Positions 1-9,490 of a DNA stretch of 64,000 nucleotides are shown here, in pieces (position 1 is the stretch's first letter; every line of letters starts with the position of its first letter). Below the pieces are notes generated by a model. The model was not told the DNA's origin, did not search any database, and saw nothing but the letters and a program-made list of their open reading frames with translations. The position numbers and the translations under genes are program-made. Origin of the DNA: Flavobacteriaceae bacterium EG-1 (lineage in GTDB: Bacteria; Bacteroidota; Bacteroidia; Flavobacteriales; Flavobacteriaceae); the NCBI RefSeq assembly GCF_009649685.1, contig NZ_WJPK01000005.1, forward strand, positions 1-64,000, in the 5' to 3' direction.

Positions 1-303
1 GGTGTCAATACGAATAATTGCCGTACCTCCCATAACTTTAGTGAGAGCATAGCGCATGTCTGTTATTTTTAGCTCAGAAGGTGAAGAGGAACGATTCACT
101 TTTGAGGTAGTTTCTGCAACAGTATCTTCAAAAGAATAGCCCATAAAACTAGATAGTGCAATACCACCTAGCGCAGTTTTTTTTAAAAAATCACGTCTTT
201 TGTCCCCAGTTTTTGGATTGTTTATTTCTGCCTTTCGTTTTGCAGCATATTCTTGCTCTTCTTTTTTGTTTTGCGCTATAAGTCGCTTTAGATTGTTTTT
301 CAT
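1..303 (-). CDS. Tat-exported enolase-superfamily (mandelate racemase-like) enzyme, N-terminal part
   Basis: Only the first 101 codons lie inside the window; the gene runs off the left edge. The start is the ATG at 303. Residues 1-34 are a long charged leader, followed by KRRDFLKKTALGG, a near-canonical twin-arginine motif, and a hydrophobic stretch, so export in folded form is likely. The segment ELKITDMRYAL...AIIRIDT resembles the capping-domain start of mandelate racemase/muconate lactonizing enzymes. The catalytic barrel is not visible, so the substrate (presumably a sugar acid) is inferred from the neighbouring sugar-acid genes. It lies 109 nt behind the SusD gene and may be the last gene of that unit. 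The 34-residue stretch before the arginine pair is longer than usual. Confidence 0.75.
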   Translation of the reverse strand, partial: MKNNLKRLIAQNKKEEQEYAAKRKAEINNPKTGDKRRDFLKKTALGGIALSSFMGYSFEDTVAETTSKVNRSSSPSELKITDMRYALTKVMGGTAIIRIDT

Positions 304-412
304 TTTAGTTGGTTTGTTAGGTAAATAATTAGAATATTTAGTTCAGTAAATCATAGAGCAGTCAAATTTGAATTAAGAAATCTCGTGCCTTATCCTTAAC
401 ATTAAATTTCAT

Positions 413-1957
413 TTATTGATCCCACCAAACTCTAGTCTCAAGATTATCTGGACCCTGTCTGCTTATTGCTTCTGATAGGTTTGTATTATTAACTGTATTT
501 TCACTATCTGGATATGTTAGTCTTCTAATAAAATCTTCGGTATTAAGTTCACCTCCAGGATAGGGATTAGGTAAAACCACGGGATAACCTGTTCTTCTAA
601 AATTAGCCCAACTTTCTGAACCATTTAAAAAAGATGAAACCCAGTACTGATTATTAATCTCCTCTAATTCCATCCCTGGTGTCAGGGTATGTCTACTTAA
701 ATAATCGATTATACTTGCTTCAGGAATAGTTGTATCACCAGGCCAATCTGAAAATTGTTCCATATTTGCACGAATTGCATCTTGATAAATTGCATTAGCA
801 TCACCAGTTACCCAACCTCGTACTATTGCTTCTGCATAGAGCAACAAGGTCTCTGAATATGTTACATAGAAACTTGGAGCCTCAGGAGCGCCAAGTCTAG
901 TTCTATCCAATTGACTGTAATCAAAAAGACTCGCTACGCCATCTTCAGCAATTTGAGGTGCAATTGTAGTGTTATCAAAACCCTGTGGCATACCGATTTG
1001 AATATCAGGATCTCGATTAGCATTATCAGGTATTTGTCCACCTTCGGAATCCGAACCAACATACCTAACGGCTATTGCATTAAGTCTTGGGTCATCGTTA
1101 TTATGCATGAAGTCAACAAATTCTTTATCCAAATAATAAAAAGGAGCTTGTCCCCCATTCAAATTAGTTCCCATTTCATTTCTAAAACTTGCATCATGTC
1201 GTACTAACGCATTATCTAAATTAGAAGTCATAATACCTGCTGATATAGCTTTGATTGCATATTCTTGTGCTTTGGCTGGGTTAACCTTTACCAATCTCAT
1301 CGCTGCTCTTAACAATAATGAATTTCCTAATCTTTTCCATGCAGAAATATTATCTCCAATACCCGACCCAGCGTACATTACCTCTTGATTCACAGCATCT
1401 TTATTTGGATCTAAAACTGCCGAAGCTTCTTCAAGCTCCTTGAGTAAATCATCATAAATTTGTTCTTGAGGAGTGTATGTAGGAAAGGGAATCTGTTCCA
1501 AAAAACCCTGCCCAGCCTCAAAATATGGTACATCTCCATAAGTATCTGTTAAAATCATAAATTGATGAGCGCGCCAAATACGTAGCATCGACAACAAGTT
1601 CGTTTTCTCTGGATCATCCTTAATTGATGCAATACCATCAATTAAATTTTTGATTGTAGTCTGATAACCATTATTCCATAACTCAAGAGTAGCAGCGCGA
1701 TTATCTTGATTAAGATTAGCTCCAGTTCCAACCCCTGCGAATGGTGTTATCATTTGTCTTACAATCGTAACTTGATAAGTAAGATTATCACCATAACCAG
1801 GTGCGCCTTGAATAATAGCTGTGTTTAATTGGTATGTTGGATCAATTGTTACCAATCGAACTTTGTCAGTATTGAGATCATCGAAACCATCATCACAAGA
1901 CCAAATTAATGTTAGTACCAAAAATATTTCTGTTATATATCTAATTATATTTTTCAT
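413..1957 (-). CDS. SusD/RagB-family nutrient-binding outer-membrane lipoprotein
   Basis: A 514-residue SusD-like surface lipoprotein that would capture ligand for the adjacent TonB-dependent transporter. The signal peptide ends in a lipobox, LIWSC, with the lipidated Cys at residue 21, followed by acidic residues (DDGFDD) as is common for surface lipoproteins. The alpha-helical scaffold of the family is suggested by segments such as WRAHQFMILTDTYGDVPYFEAG and FYVTYSETLLLYAEAIVRG, and the C-terminus has the typical FRRTGYPVVLPNP region. It looks like the SusD_2-type branch rather than classical starch SusD. It begins 10 nt after the SusC stop, which is the standard susCD order. The ligand cannot be read from sequence; the neighbours point to a uronate- or aldarate-linked glycan. 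Confidence 0.93.
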   Translation of the reverse strand: MKNIIRYITEIFLVLTLIWSCDDGFDDLNTDKVRLVTIDPTYQLNTAIIQGAPGYGDNLTYQVTIVRQMITPFAGVGTGANLNQDNRAATLELWNNGYQTTIKNLIDGIASIKDDPEKTNLLSMLRIWRAHQFMILTDTYGDVPYFEAGQGFLEQIPFPTYTPQEQIYDDLLKELEEASAVLDPNKDAVNQEVMYAGSGIGDNISAWKRLGNSLLLRAAMRLVKVNPAKAQEYAIKAISAGIMTSNLDNALVRHDASFRNEMGTNLNGGQAPFYYLDKEFVDFMHNNDDPRLNAIAVRYVGSDSEGGQIPDNANRDPDIQIGMPQGFDNTTIAPQIAEDGVASLFDYSQLDRTRLGAPEAPSFYVTYSETLLLYAEAIVRGWVTGDANAIYQDAIRANMEQFSDWPGDTTIPEASIIDYLSRHTLTPGMELEEINNQYWVSSFLNGSESWANFRRTGYPVVLPNPYPGGELNTEDFIRRLTYPDSENTVNNTNLSEAISRQGPDNLETRVWWDQ

Positions 1958-1967
1958 GTTTTTTGGT

Positions 1968-4900
1968 TTAAAATTTAATATTCATATTAAAACCGATATC
2001 TCTTGTAATAGGTAAACCAGTTGCTTCTAATCCAACAAACTGATCGCCTATGATACCATTTTGATCTGGATGAATGTGTGGCACCCATTTTTTAAGTACG
2101 GCGACATTGTTTGATACAATATCAAACTTAAGACTCTTGATAAACTTGATTCTTTCTAAATGCTCCGTAAAATCATATCCAAGTGAAACTTGACGTAGCT
2201 GCCATGATCCAGCATTGAATACTGACTCCTCAGAACCTCTATGGGTACGTATAGTTTGATAATAACCTTGAATATCAGCTTGAGCGGTATTTACACTACC
2301 ATCAAGGTTTACTCCTTCTCCGATAACATAGCCTACGTCTCGGCCTACCAATGTAGCTTTATCAAGCCCATGACGATATGCATTAATATGCGTACCAGAA
2401 ATCATCTTATGACCCAGCTTATAATCAATTAAAAATGAAGCCGTTAAATTTTTATATTTAAAACTATTTGTAAAACCACCTACCCATACAGGCAAAGCCG
2501 TACCAAAATTAATTTGCTCTTCAGACCTTAATGGAAATCCATTATTTTCATCAAAAATCTGATTACCTTCATCATCGCGTAGCCAACCCCATCCATAAAG
2601 TTGTGCCATAGGTTTGCCGACAACTTGTCTTAATTCCCCATGGAATTCTGCATTTCCAACAGTAATGAATTCGTCATCAACATTTTCACCAAGACTAAGT
2701 ACTTCAGAAGTATTATAAGATAAGTTCGCTGATGTATTCCAGGTAAAGTTTTCTGAATTTATTGGTAATACTCCTAAATAAACTTCAACACCTTCGTTTC
2801 TACTTTCCCCTACATTAATTCTACGTGTAGTATAACCAGAAGCATCGGAAGTCTGTGCTAATAATATTTGATCCGAAGATAATTTATTGTAATAGGAAGC
2901 TTCAAAACGTAAGTTATTAAATAATGTCATTTCGAGACCTACTTCTCGTTCGGCAACACGCATCGGCCTCAAATCGGTATTTGGAATTACACTAGTATCT
3001 ATACCACCTACCGGTCGACTTAAAAGTTGTAAAGGATTAATTCTATAGGGTAAATTATCCGCGTATGGTCCAACATCAGTATCACTCCCTACCTCTGCAT
3101 AGGCTACACGTATTTTTCCAAATGAAAACCAACTTGGCAATTTAAATGCCTGACTAAAAACAAAGCTACCTGTTATGGAAGGATAAAGAATACTTCTATT
3201 TGCGGGGCTTAAAGTTGAGAACCAATCATTTCTTGCTGTCGCATTTACATATAAATACCCTCCATAAGAAAGTTCTGCTGCACCATACAATGAATTGATT
3301 TCCTCCTCGGATTTAGTGTAATTAGGTGAGACTGTACTAGCGTTTCCTATAGTATAAAGGTCCCTAGTATAAAAATTCTGACCTAAAATAGTATTTACAT
3401 CAGATCTTCGGTACATTTTATTTCCACCAAAATTCAACATGGTGCCGAAATTCCCAAATTGTTTGTTTGCGCTAATTAAAAAGTCAACATTAATTTCTCT
3501 GAATCTCCTTTGATCTTGAATATATTGTCCATTAAAAAATCCTGGTGGTGGATCAGATTGTCTTTGACTTCCTGTAGGTAAGTTATAGTCCACATCACGC
3601 ATGTAGTAATCTTGCCCTACTCGCGCTTGTGCGAATAACCATTCTGTAAAATCATATTTTGTCGTAATGTTACCGAATACTCGATCTCGAATATTATTCT
3701 CAAAACGTTTTAATGCAAAATAAGGATTTGTTCTATTTGTAAATCTGCTGTAAGGTATTTCATCTCCATTTTCATCACAACAATTTTCCCTTAATAAGTC
3801 TAGAGGCATTGTAGATGCCAATGTATAGATTACCACTGGACTAAAATCTTGCTCTGCAATATTGGGTGGATTTGTGCGAACTTCGTTGGAATAGTTAACA
3901 TTCCCCGATATCGTAAACTTATTCAGTTTTTGGGTAAAACCCACATTCACAGTTCTTCTAACAAAATCTGAACCTGGTAAAATCGATGTAGCATCCATAT
4001 TAGCGGCAGAAAAACTAATACCACCATTTTCCCCGCTCGAAGCAACACTTATCGTGTTCATAAATGTGGAACTATTTCTATAATAATCCTTGATTTTATT
4101 TGGAGTAGGTTCGTATGGAACAACTAATCCATCAAAAAGCATTTGAGTTCCACCTACTGGTTCACCAAAACTCCATACTCCAGTATTTGGAAATGACCCA
4201 CTAGGTCTTACCCCACCTTCTCCCTGACCATATTCATATTGATAATCCGTAAAATCTAGTGGAGAACCATTTGTATAATTTGAGTTCAACGTAACTTCTA
4301 AACCACCATCTTTGGACCCGGTTTTTGTTGTAATCATAATTACACCATCTTTGGCTCTTGATCCATATAATGCTGAAGCAGCTGCACCTTTTAATATAGT
4401 CATCGTCTCAACATCATCAGGGTTAATACTACTTAAACCATCCCCACTGTCCGAGCGCCTATTACTACCTACTTCACCAACATCTCCTTGTACCCCAAAA
4501 GAGGTATTATTAATTGGTACTCCATTCACAACTATTAGTGGTGAGTTATTATTTCCAAAAGATGATATACCACGTATTCTTATTTTACTACTTCCCTGAG
4601 GACCTGATCCTAAACCGGAAATATTAACTCCAGCAACTTTACCCTGCAACGCATCCATAAAATTTGGAGTTCTATTAACTGCAAACTCGTCTGAATCTAC
4701 TTTAGCAGTCGCATAACCTAAAGTTTTCCTATCTCTTTCGATGCCAAGAGCTGTAACTACGACCTCATCAAGAGTTTGACTACTTTCTTCTAAGCTAACA
4801 TTAATATTAGATTGCTCATTAACTACAATCTCCTTAGAAGTAAAACCAATGTAGCTAAAGACAAGAATAGAAGAACTATTAGCAACAGTAATATTATAAT

Positions 4901-5426
4901 TACCATCAAAATCAGACGTAGTACCGTTTACTGTTCCTTTCTCCAGAATACTAGCACCTGGCAAAGGATTTCCATTAGAATCAGTAATAGTCCCTAAAAT
5001 TACATTGTCTTGATGATTGTTAGTTTTTATAGATATTTTATTATCTATTTTAGAATTCAAATTTGGAGTTAAAACAATTTGATACTCTATTATCTTGTAA
5101 TTTATATGACTATCCGAAAAAATCTTTTCCAAAATAATTTCAATTTGCTGCTTCCTAACATGGATGTTCACTTTTCGGTCAAGATTGAGCTCTTCTTTAC
5201 GATAAAAAAATTTAAATTCGGTTTTTGACTCTATAGCTTCCATAACTTCTAATAAGGTAGCTTCTGTTTTATCAAGATCGATTCTATCTTTTAATCTTTC
5301 ATTGATTTCAGCTTTCATCTGAAAAACAGTTACCATAAATAACATTAAAATAAGTCTCGCTTTTAAATTAAATTTTGTGAGCCGGTTGAGGTTAATAAAA
5401 ATTAAGTTGGTTGGTTGTATTCTCAT
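1968..5426 (-). CDS. SusC/RagA-family TonB-dependent transporter with N-terminal STN signalling domain
   Basis: A 1152-residue outer-membrane transporter. Visible parts in order are a signal peptide (about 18-40), a Secretin/TonB short N-terminal (STN) domain (about 44-118), a carboxypeptidase-regulatory-like beta-sandwich (about 143-217, starting VILGTITDSNGNPLPGASI), the conserved LDEVVVTALGIERDRKTLGYA region from about 219, a plug with IRIRGISSF and DVETMTILKGAAASALYG, and a long barrel ending in the aromatic residue of NIKF. The STN domain is known to pass the substrate signal to FecR-type anti-sigma factors, and a fecR gene lies 61 nt upstream, so this transporter probably controls its own expression. 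The imported oligosaccharide is unknown. Confidence 0.95.
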   Translation of the reverse strand: MRIQPTNLIFINLNRLTKFNLKARLILMLFMVTVFQMKAEINERLKDRIDLDKTEATLLEVMEAIESKTEFKFFYRKEELNLDRKVNIHVRKQQIEIILEKIFSDSHINYKIIEYQIVLTPNLNSKIDNKISIKTNNHQDNVILGTITDSNGNPLPGASILEKGTVNGTTSDFDGNYNITVANSSSILVFSYIGFTSKEIVVNEQSNINVSLEESSQTLDEVVVTALGIERDRKTLGYATAKVDSDEFAVNRTPNFMDALQGKVAGVNISGLGSGPQGSSKIRIRGISSFGNNNSPLIVVNGVPINNTSFGVQGDVGEVGSNRRSDSGDGLSSINPDDVETMTILKGAAASALYGSRAKDGVIMITTKTGSKDGGLEVTLNSNYTNGSPLDFTDYQYEYGQGEGGVRPSGSFPNTGVWSFGEPVGGTQMLFDGLVVPYEPTPNKIKDYYRNSSTFMNTISVASSGENGGISFSAANMDATSILPGSDFVRRTVNVGFTQKLNKFTISGNVNYSNEVRTNPPNIAEQDFSPVVIYTLASTMPLDLLRENCCDENGDEIPYSRFTNRTNPYFALKRFENNIRDRVFGNITTKYDFTEWLFAQARVGQDYYMRDVDYNLPTGSQRQSDPPPGFFNGQYIQDQRRFREINVDFLISANKQFGNFGTMLNFGGNKMYRRSDVNTILGQNFYTRDLYTIGNASTVSPNYTKSEEEINSLYGAAELSYGGYLYVNATARNDWFSTLSPANRSILYPSITGSFVFSQAFKLPSWFSFGKIRVAYAEVGSDTDVGPYADNLPYRINPLQLLSRPVGGIDTSVIPNTDLRPMRVAEREVGLEMTLFNNLRFEASYYNKLSSDQILLAQTSDASGYTTRRINVGESRNEGVEVYLGVLPINSENFTWNTSANLSYNTSEVLSLGENVDDEFITVGNAEFHGELRQVVGKPMAQLYGWGWLRDDEGNQIFDENNGFPLRSEEQINFGTALPVWVGGFTNSFKYKNLTASFLIDYKLGHKMISGTHINAYRHGLDKATLVGRDVGYVIGEGVNLDGSVNTAQADIQGYYQTIRTHRGSEESVFNAGSWQLRQVSLGYDFTEHLERIKFIKSLKFDIVSNNVAVLKKWVPHIHPDQNGIIGDQFVGLEATGLPITRDIGFNMNIKF

Positions 5427-5487
5427 TTTATTAATTTTTTAGTTGTTCATTTATCTTCCTTTTTTTGTTTTTTTATTCATAGAAAAT

Positions 5488-6708
5488 TTATTTAGTTACT
5501 TTTTCACTTATTAGAATCGAGTTGCCATTAACACTATAATCAAATTCTGTATGTTCTTGAAATACATCCAAAATTTGATTGATAGTCTCGGTTGTAAAGG
5601 TTCCCGTATATCGTTTTTTATTAATTCTTTCTATATTATTAATTATGTTCAGATTGAAATGTCTCTCTAGTTCTTTAATAATCACTTCGAACTCATCATC
5701 TATAAATAACAGTTCGTGATTTGTCCATGCTATATATTTCGCTACATTCACTTTGTCAATTGTAATCGCGTCATTCTCAAGATTTGCCCTATATCCGGGT
5801 TCAATCTTTACTATTTCAGAGTCGTCCGCATCTTTGGTCTTATATACGCCTACACTACCTTCTAATAGAACCGTAGAAGTATTGTTTTCATTCTCATAAC
5901 TAGACACGTTAAATTTAGTACCATACACTCTAGTATTCATCTGATTGGTAATTACATTAAATGTTTGATTATTAAACTTTTCAACAGAAAAATAAGCCTC
6001 ACCCTCCAAATAAACATCTCTTGATTTACCTGCCAAAAACACTACAGGGTATCTTAATTTTGAACCAGAATTTAAGACTACTTGCGTGCCATCTGAAAGT
6101 TTTAGCTTAAATTTTTTACCATATGGCACTTCAAGTTCATTATAACTTATTTTAGATCTACCTTTCGTAATTTCACCTTCATAAATCAGCGTGTTCTCCT
6201 TTTGACTTACAACTTTTTCTCCGTCTGAATTCTTAATAATTTCCGTGACATTGTCATTGATAATTTGCACAGTACCATCTTCTAATTTCAAAATAATTTC
6301 GCCATCAACAATTGAAGGAATATCTTTAGAAGAATCTGTTCTCATGAATCGATAACCAGCTATTGAGATTACCATAACTCCAATAAAAATCGCTGCTACC
6401 TTTAAAAAGAAATTAAAACTCTTGCTTCTGTTTTTTCTAATAATAGAATCTTTCTTTCCAGAATTTTTTCTCTCCAGATTTATAACCTTCCACATTTCAT
6501 CGAATTCGTTTTTGGAAAGCTCATTTGAATCTTGAGTATTTAGTAAGCGAATAAAACTAGCTGCACTGGCAATTATATCCTTTTTCTCAGGGTTCTTATA
6601 TGTCCATTTTGTCCAGAAATCATTAGTAGATTGATCAGGATTCAAAATCCACTTTTGAAAATATGAATCCGAGACAAAATCGTCTTCTGAGAAATTAGAA
6701 TACTTCAT
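5488..6708 (-). CDS. FecR-family anti-sigma factor
   Basis: A 406-residue single-pass inner-membrane protein that would hold the ECF sigma factor until the STN domain of the transporter signals. Residues 1-95 are the cytoplasmic sigma-binding part, the membrane segment is about 99-119 (FFLKVAAIFIGVMVISIAGY), a FecR domain spans roughly 180-290 (with LSDGTQVVLNSGSKLRYP and DVYLEGEAYFSV), and a DUF4974-type C-terminal domain (about 330-400) mimics the STN fold. It is the first gene of the fecR-susC-susD unit. Unusually, no sigma gene precedes it directly; the only ECF sigma gene in the window is 6.7 kb away, beyond the glucarate operon, on the other strand. Confidence 0.93.
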   Translation of the reverse strand: MKYSNFSEDDFVSDSYFQKWILNPDQSTNDFWTKWTYKNPEKKDIIASAASFIRLLNTQDSNELSKNEFDEMWKVINLERKNSGKKDSIIRKNRSKSFNFFLKVAAIFIGVMVISIAGYRFMRTDSSKDIPSIVDGEIILKLEDGTVQIINDNVTEIIKNSDGEKVVSQKENTLIYEGEITKGRSKISYNELEVPYGKKFKLKLSDGTQVVLNSGSKLRYPVVFLAGKSRDVYLEGEAYFSVEKFNNQTFNVITNQMNTRVYGTKFNVSSYENENNTSTVLLEGSVGVYKTKDADDSEIVKIEPGYRANLENDAITIDKVNVAKYIAWTNHELLFIDDEFEVIIKELERHFNLNIINNIERINKKRYTGTFTTETINQILDVFQEHTEFDYSVNGNSILISEKVTK

Positions 6709-6765
6709 ATGCTATTAACTTGTATAAAAGAAATTGGTTTATTTTAATAAAGAGAGGAAAAAAAT

Positions 6766-6804
6766 ATTTTTACCCCATGCATACAAAATATTACCAACAT
6801 TTTT
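6766..6804 (-). promoter_or_regulatory. Candidate operator upstream of fecR (ATTTTTACCCCAT ... AACATTTTT)
   Basis: The 13-mer ATTTTTACCCCAT (6766-6778) is followed by AACATTTTT at 6796-6804. The same two words occur upstream of garL at 12840 and 12860, with start-to-start spacing 30 here and 20 there, a difference of one helical turn. AATATTTT (6763-6770) and AAAATATT (6785-6792) also form an inverted repeat around it. It lies about 60-95 bp before the fecR start codon, in the only gap in which a fecR promoter could sit. No clear TAnnTTTG box was found. The binding protein is unknown. Confidence 0.4.
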
Positions 6805-6941
6805 ATCAAAAAAACGACTCTAAATGTTTTATTGATAATATTTTCAATTTTAGTATGCGAGAAATAAAATCTTAATAGCTCATTAAACCATGTGCTTTGC
6901 AATTACTATTTGTAGTATTATATACTCTATAAACTTGAATT

Positions 6942-8135
6942 TTACTTATAACTCATATCAATAGCATGCATGAGTGCTTTGATATAACCGAATGCATACG
7001 CGTGTCCTTGTAAATAGGAAGCGGGATCCTCATGATGTGGTATATGGTCTGGCATAACCATTGCATCATAGCCTACATCTCTTAGTGCTATTAATATTTC
7101 ACCAAAATCCATATCACCATTATCAGGATATACTTCTTGAAAATCATTATATTTTCCTTTGATATTCCTCAAATGAACATTGAAAATTTGTTTTCGTTCA
7201 CCTACCCATTTTATAATTGGCAGAATCTCTGTTCTAGGGTCTTGCAGACCTTCTGCAGTCGAACCCAAGCACAGATTAAAACCATGTGAAGGGCTATCAT
7301 AAAGTTGTGCAAAGCGCTTTATACCTTCAAAAACATCCGGGCTGTTCCACCTAGTAATACCACGATATCCTATTGGAGCTGGTGGATCCGCAATATGGTT
7401 AGCTAGTTTTACATTGTATTCTTCTGCGACTGGGATTACTCGATCTAAAAAATATGTAATTCGTTCATACATTTCATCAATATCAACTTTACCAGCTATA
7501 GTCAGTCCCTCATTCTTGGCAAGTGCCTCTTCTAAGTTCCAACTTCTGTAATAAGTATTACCACGCGTTGTATCAAGAGTATCACCAGTTCTTAGTATAA
7601 CATGAATTATTGTGTTATAATTTAATACTTTAACCCCTGTTTTACTTGCTACGGTAATCATTTGTTGTATTAACTCAATTTCACGATCGCGTGCTGGACT
7701 CTTTCCTAACATTATATTGGGGGTACTAATATTTTCAATACCAGCTGACGATAGAGGAAGATGATAGGCATCTAACTTAATTCCATATTTCTCACATGCT
7801 TCTCGCTTTCTCATAGAATCGTCAAGATCCCAGCCAACACCTGCAATAAATTTTGGTGCACCACCATCCATATTAAAAACACCGTATCTCGCTAGAAATT
7901 CGAGATTTTCTTTTTCAGTTCCTCCATGTTGACAACCAATATTATATAATATTGAATTTTTCTTTGGTTTAGAAGACAAAATTTTAGATTCATCTTTTAC
8001 CGATGTATTACAAGAAGCAGTAAGCAACCCAGATGAGCCTACCGTCGCTACTCCTATCCCAGCCTTGAATATTGCAGAGATTGCATTACGCCGATTTATA
8101 CGATTAATTTTTGAAGTAATTTGATTTTCTTCCAT
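6942..8135 (-). CDS. Exported UxuA-like mannonate dehydratase-family TIM-barrel protein
   Basis: A 397-residue member of the D-mannonate dehydratase (UxuA) family, whose known reaction turns D-mannonate into 2-keto-3-deoxygluconate. Family motifs include the NLCLGSTAEG cysteine segment, NVHLRNIKG, NGDMDFGEI and MPDHIPHHEDP, which carry the metal-binding Cys, His and Asp residues of the family. Unlike cytosolic UxuA, it has an N-terminal arginine pair (INRRNAISAIFKAG), a hydrophobic stretch and a lipobox-like LLTASC, suggesting a Tat-exported lipoprotein. It is last in the glucarate operon, 37 nt after gudD. Exported relatives may have another substrate or act as epimerases or isomerases, so the activity is not certain. 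Confidence 0.8.
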   Translation of the reverse strand: MEENQITSKINRINRRNAISAIFKAGIGVATVGSSGLLTASCNTSVKDESKILSSKPKKNSILYNIGCQHGGTEKENLEFLARYGVFNMDGGAPKFIAGVGWDLDDSMRKREACEKYGIKLDAYHLPLSSAGIENISTPNIMLGKSPARDREIELIQQMITVASKTGVKVLNYNTIIHVILRTGDTLDTTRGNTYYRSWNLEEALAKNEGLTIAGKVDIDEMYERITYFLDRVIPVAEEYNVKLANHIADPPAPIGYRGITRWNSPDVFEGIKRFAQLYDSPSHGFNLCLGSTAEGLQDPRTEILPIIKWVGERKQIFNVHLRNIKGKYNDFQEVYPDNGDMDFGEILIALRDVGYDAMVMPDHIPHHEDPASYLQGHAYAFGYIKALMHAIDMSYK

Positions 8136-8172
8136 TGTTTTAAATTTTGAATAATCTGTTTTATAGCTATTA

Positions 8173-9456
8173 TTACCATCGTTGTAGTTTAAATTGCCAT
8201 TCTGGATTTACTTTTTTCATTTCAATCTCATCGTTTCGTTCTTTTAGACCACATTCCAAGTAATTTTTATGCAACTTTTGTAATTGTTTACGATCTAATT
8301 CTACTCCAAGACCAGGACTTTTTGACACAACCACAAATCCATCTTCAATTTTAATTTTACCTCCTTTAACTACCTCATCAACTTGCCAAGGATAATGTGT
8401 GTCTAAAGCATAATCAAGGTGAGGTACAGCTGCTCCCAAATGCGTCATAGCCGCCATGGATATACCAAGATGACTGTTTGAATGCATTGAAAAGCCTTTA
8501 CCAAAAGTCTGGCAAATTTTATTGAGTTCAATAGATGCACGTAAACCTCCCCAAAAATGATGATCAGATAAAATAATATGTTCTGAACCCAATTTTATAC
8601 TCAAAGGGATATCACTAAAAGAAGTCGTACACATATTAGTGGCCAAGGGAATATTGACTTCTTTGCTTAACAAAGCCATATTCTCTTGTCCTCGAACTGG
8701 GTCTTCATAATATTCTAATATTCCCTCTAATTTTTTACCATATTTAATACCCGTTTCTAATGACCATATTGCATTTGGATCCAACCGTAATGGAACATTG
8801 GGGCCGAAGGCTTCTTGTAATGCTATTATGCTCTCGAATTCTATTTCCGGATGAAACGCCCCACCTTTCAACTTAATTGATTGAAATCCAAATTCTTCAC
8901 ACATTGATTGAGCTTGTAAAACTATTTGTTTAGGAGTAACTGCCTCTTTTTGTCGATCACTAAGCCAACCTGAAATATTATTTTCCACACCAAACCCTAA
9001 CGCTCCTCCAGCACCTTCATACTTATAGAAAAGATATGCGGCAAATGGTACTTTCTCACGAGAGATACCACCGAGTAAATCTACAATTGGCCTTTTCAAC
9101 TTTTTACCAATACAGTCAAGACAGGCAACTTCAATTGCACTGAACAAATGGACGATCAAACGTTGATCCCAAGGTGCTGTACCTCTTTGATCATCGGTAT
9201 CACCAAACTTTTGCTTGATAATTTTTTTGATATTATTAAGTTGAAAAACATCTTGATTAAATAAGACCTTTTTTAAACCTTCTAATGCCAAGAATATTTT
9301 TTCACTACTAGGAATTTCACTTAATCCTATTATACCTTCGTCGGTAACAATTTCTACAATAATTCTAAGAGCAAAAGGCGCATGAAGTCCTGCTGCATTG
9401 AGTAAAGGCGGATCGCCAATTGCTATTTGAGTGCTAATAATATCAACTATTTTCAT
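8173..9456 (-). CDS. gudD: Glucarate dehydratase (enolase superfamily)
   Basis: A 427-residue cytosolic enzyme predicted to dehydrate D-glucarate (or L-idarate) to 5-keto-4-deoxyglucarate. The catalytic set of the glucarate dehydratase subgroup is present: K195-x-K197 in SIKLKGG, metal ligands D226 (LDPN), E251 (YEDP) and N274 (ATNM), and the general base H325 in MHSNSHLGISMAAMTHLGAA. There is no signal peptide, so it works inside the cell on substrate brought in by the adjacent GntP-type permease. Its product is the substrate of GarL, encoded three genes upstream in the same operon. The start ATG at 9456 fits the usual family N-terminus. A galactarate-dehydratase activity cannot be excluded, but the motifs favour glucarate. 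Confidence 0.9.
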   Translation of the reverse strand: MKIVDIISTQIAIGDPPLLNAAGLHAPFALRIIVEIVTDEGIIGLSEIPSSEKIFLALEGLKKVLFNQDVFQLNNIKKIIKQKFGDTDDQRGTAPWDQRLIVHLFSAIEVACLDCIGKKLKRPIVDLLGGISREKVPFAAYLFYKYEGAGGALGFGVENNISGWLSDRQKEAVTPKQIVLQAQSMCEEFGFQSIKLKGGAFHPEIEFESIIALQEAFGPNVPLRLDPNAIWSLETGIKYGKKLEGILEYYEDPVRGQENMALLSKEVNIPLATNMCTTSFSDIPLSIKLGSEHIILSDHHFWGGLRASIELNKICQTFGKGFSMHSNSHLGISMAAMTHLGAAVPHLDYALDTHYPWQVDEVVKGGKIKIEDGFVVVSKSPGLGVELDRKQLQKLHKNYLECGLKERNDEIEMKKVNPEWQFKLQRW

Positions 9457-9490
9457 TTAAAGTTTCCCCTTATTTTATAATATATTAACC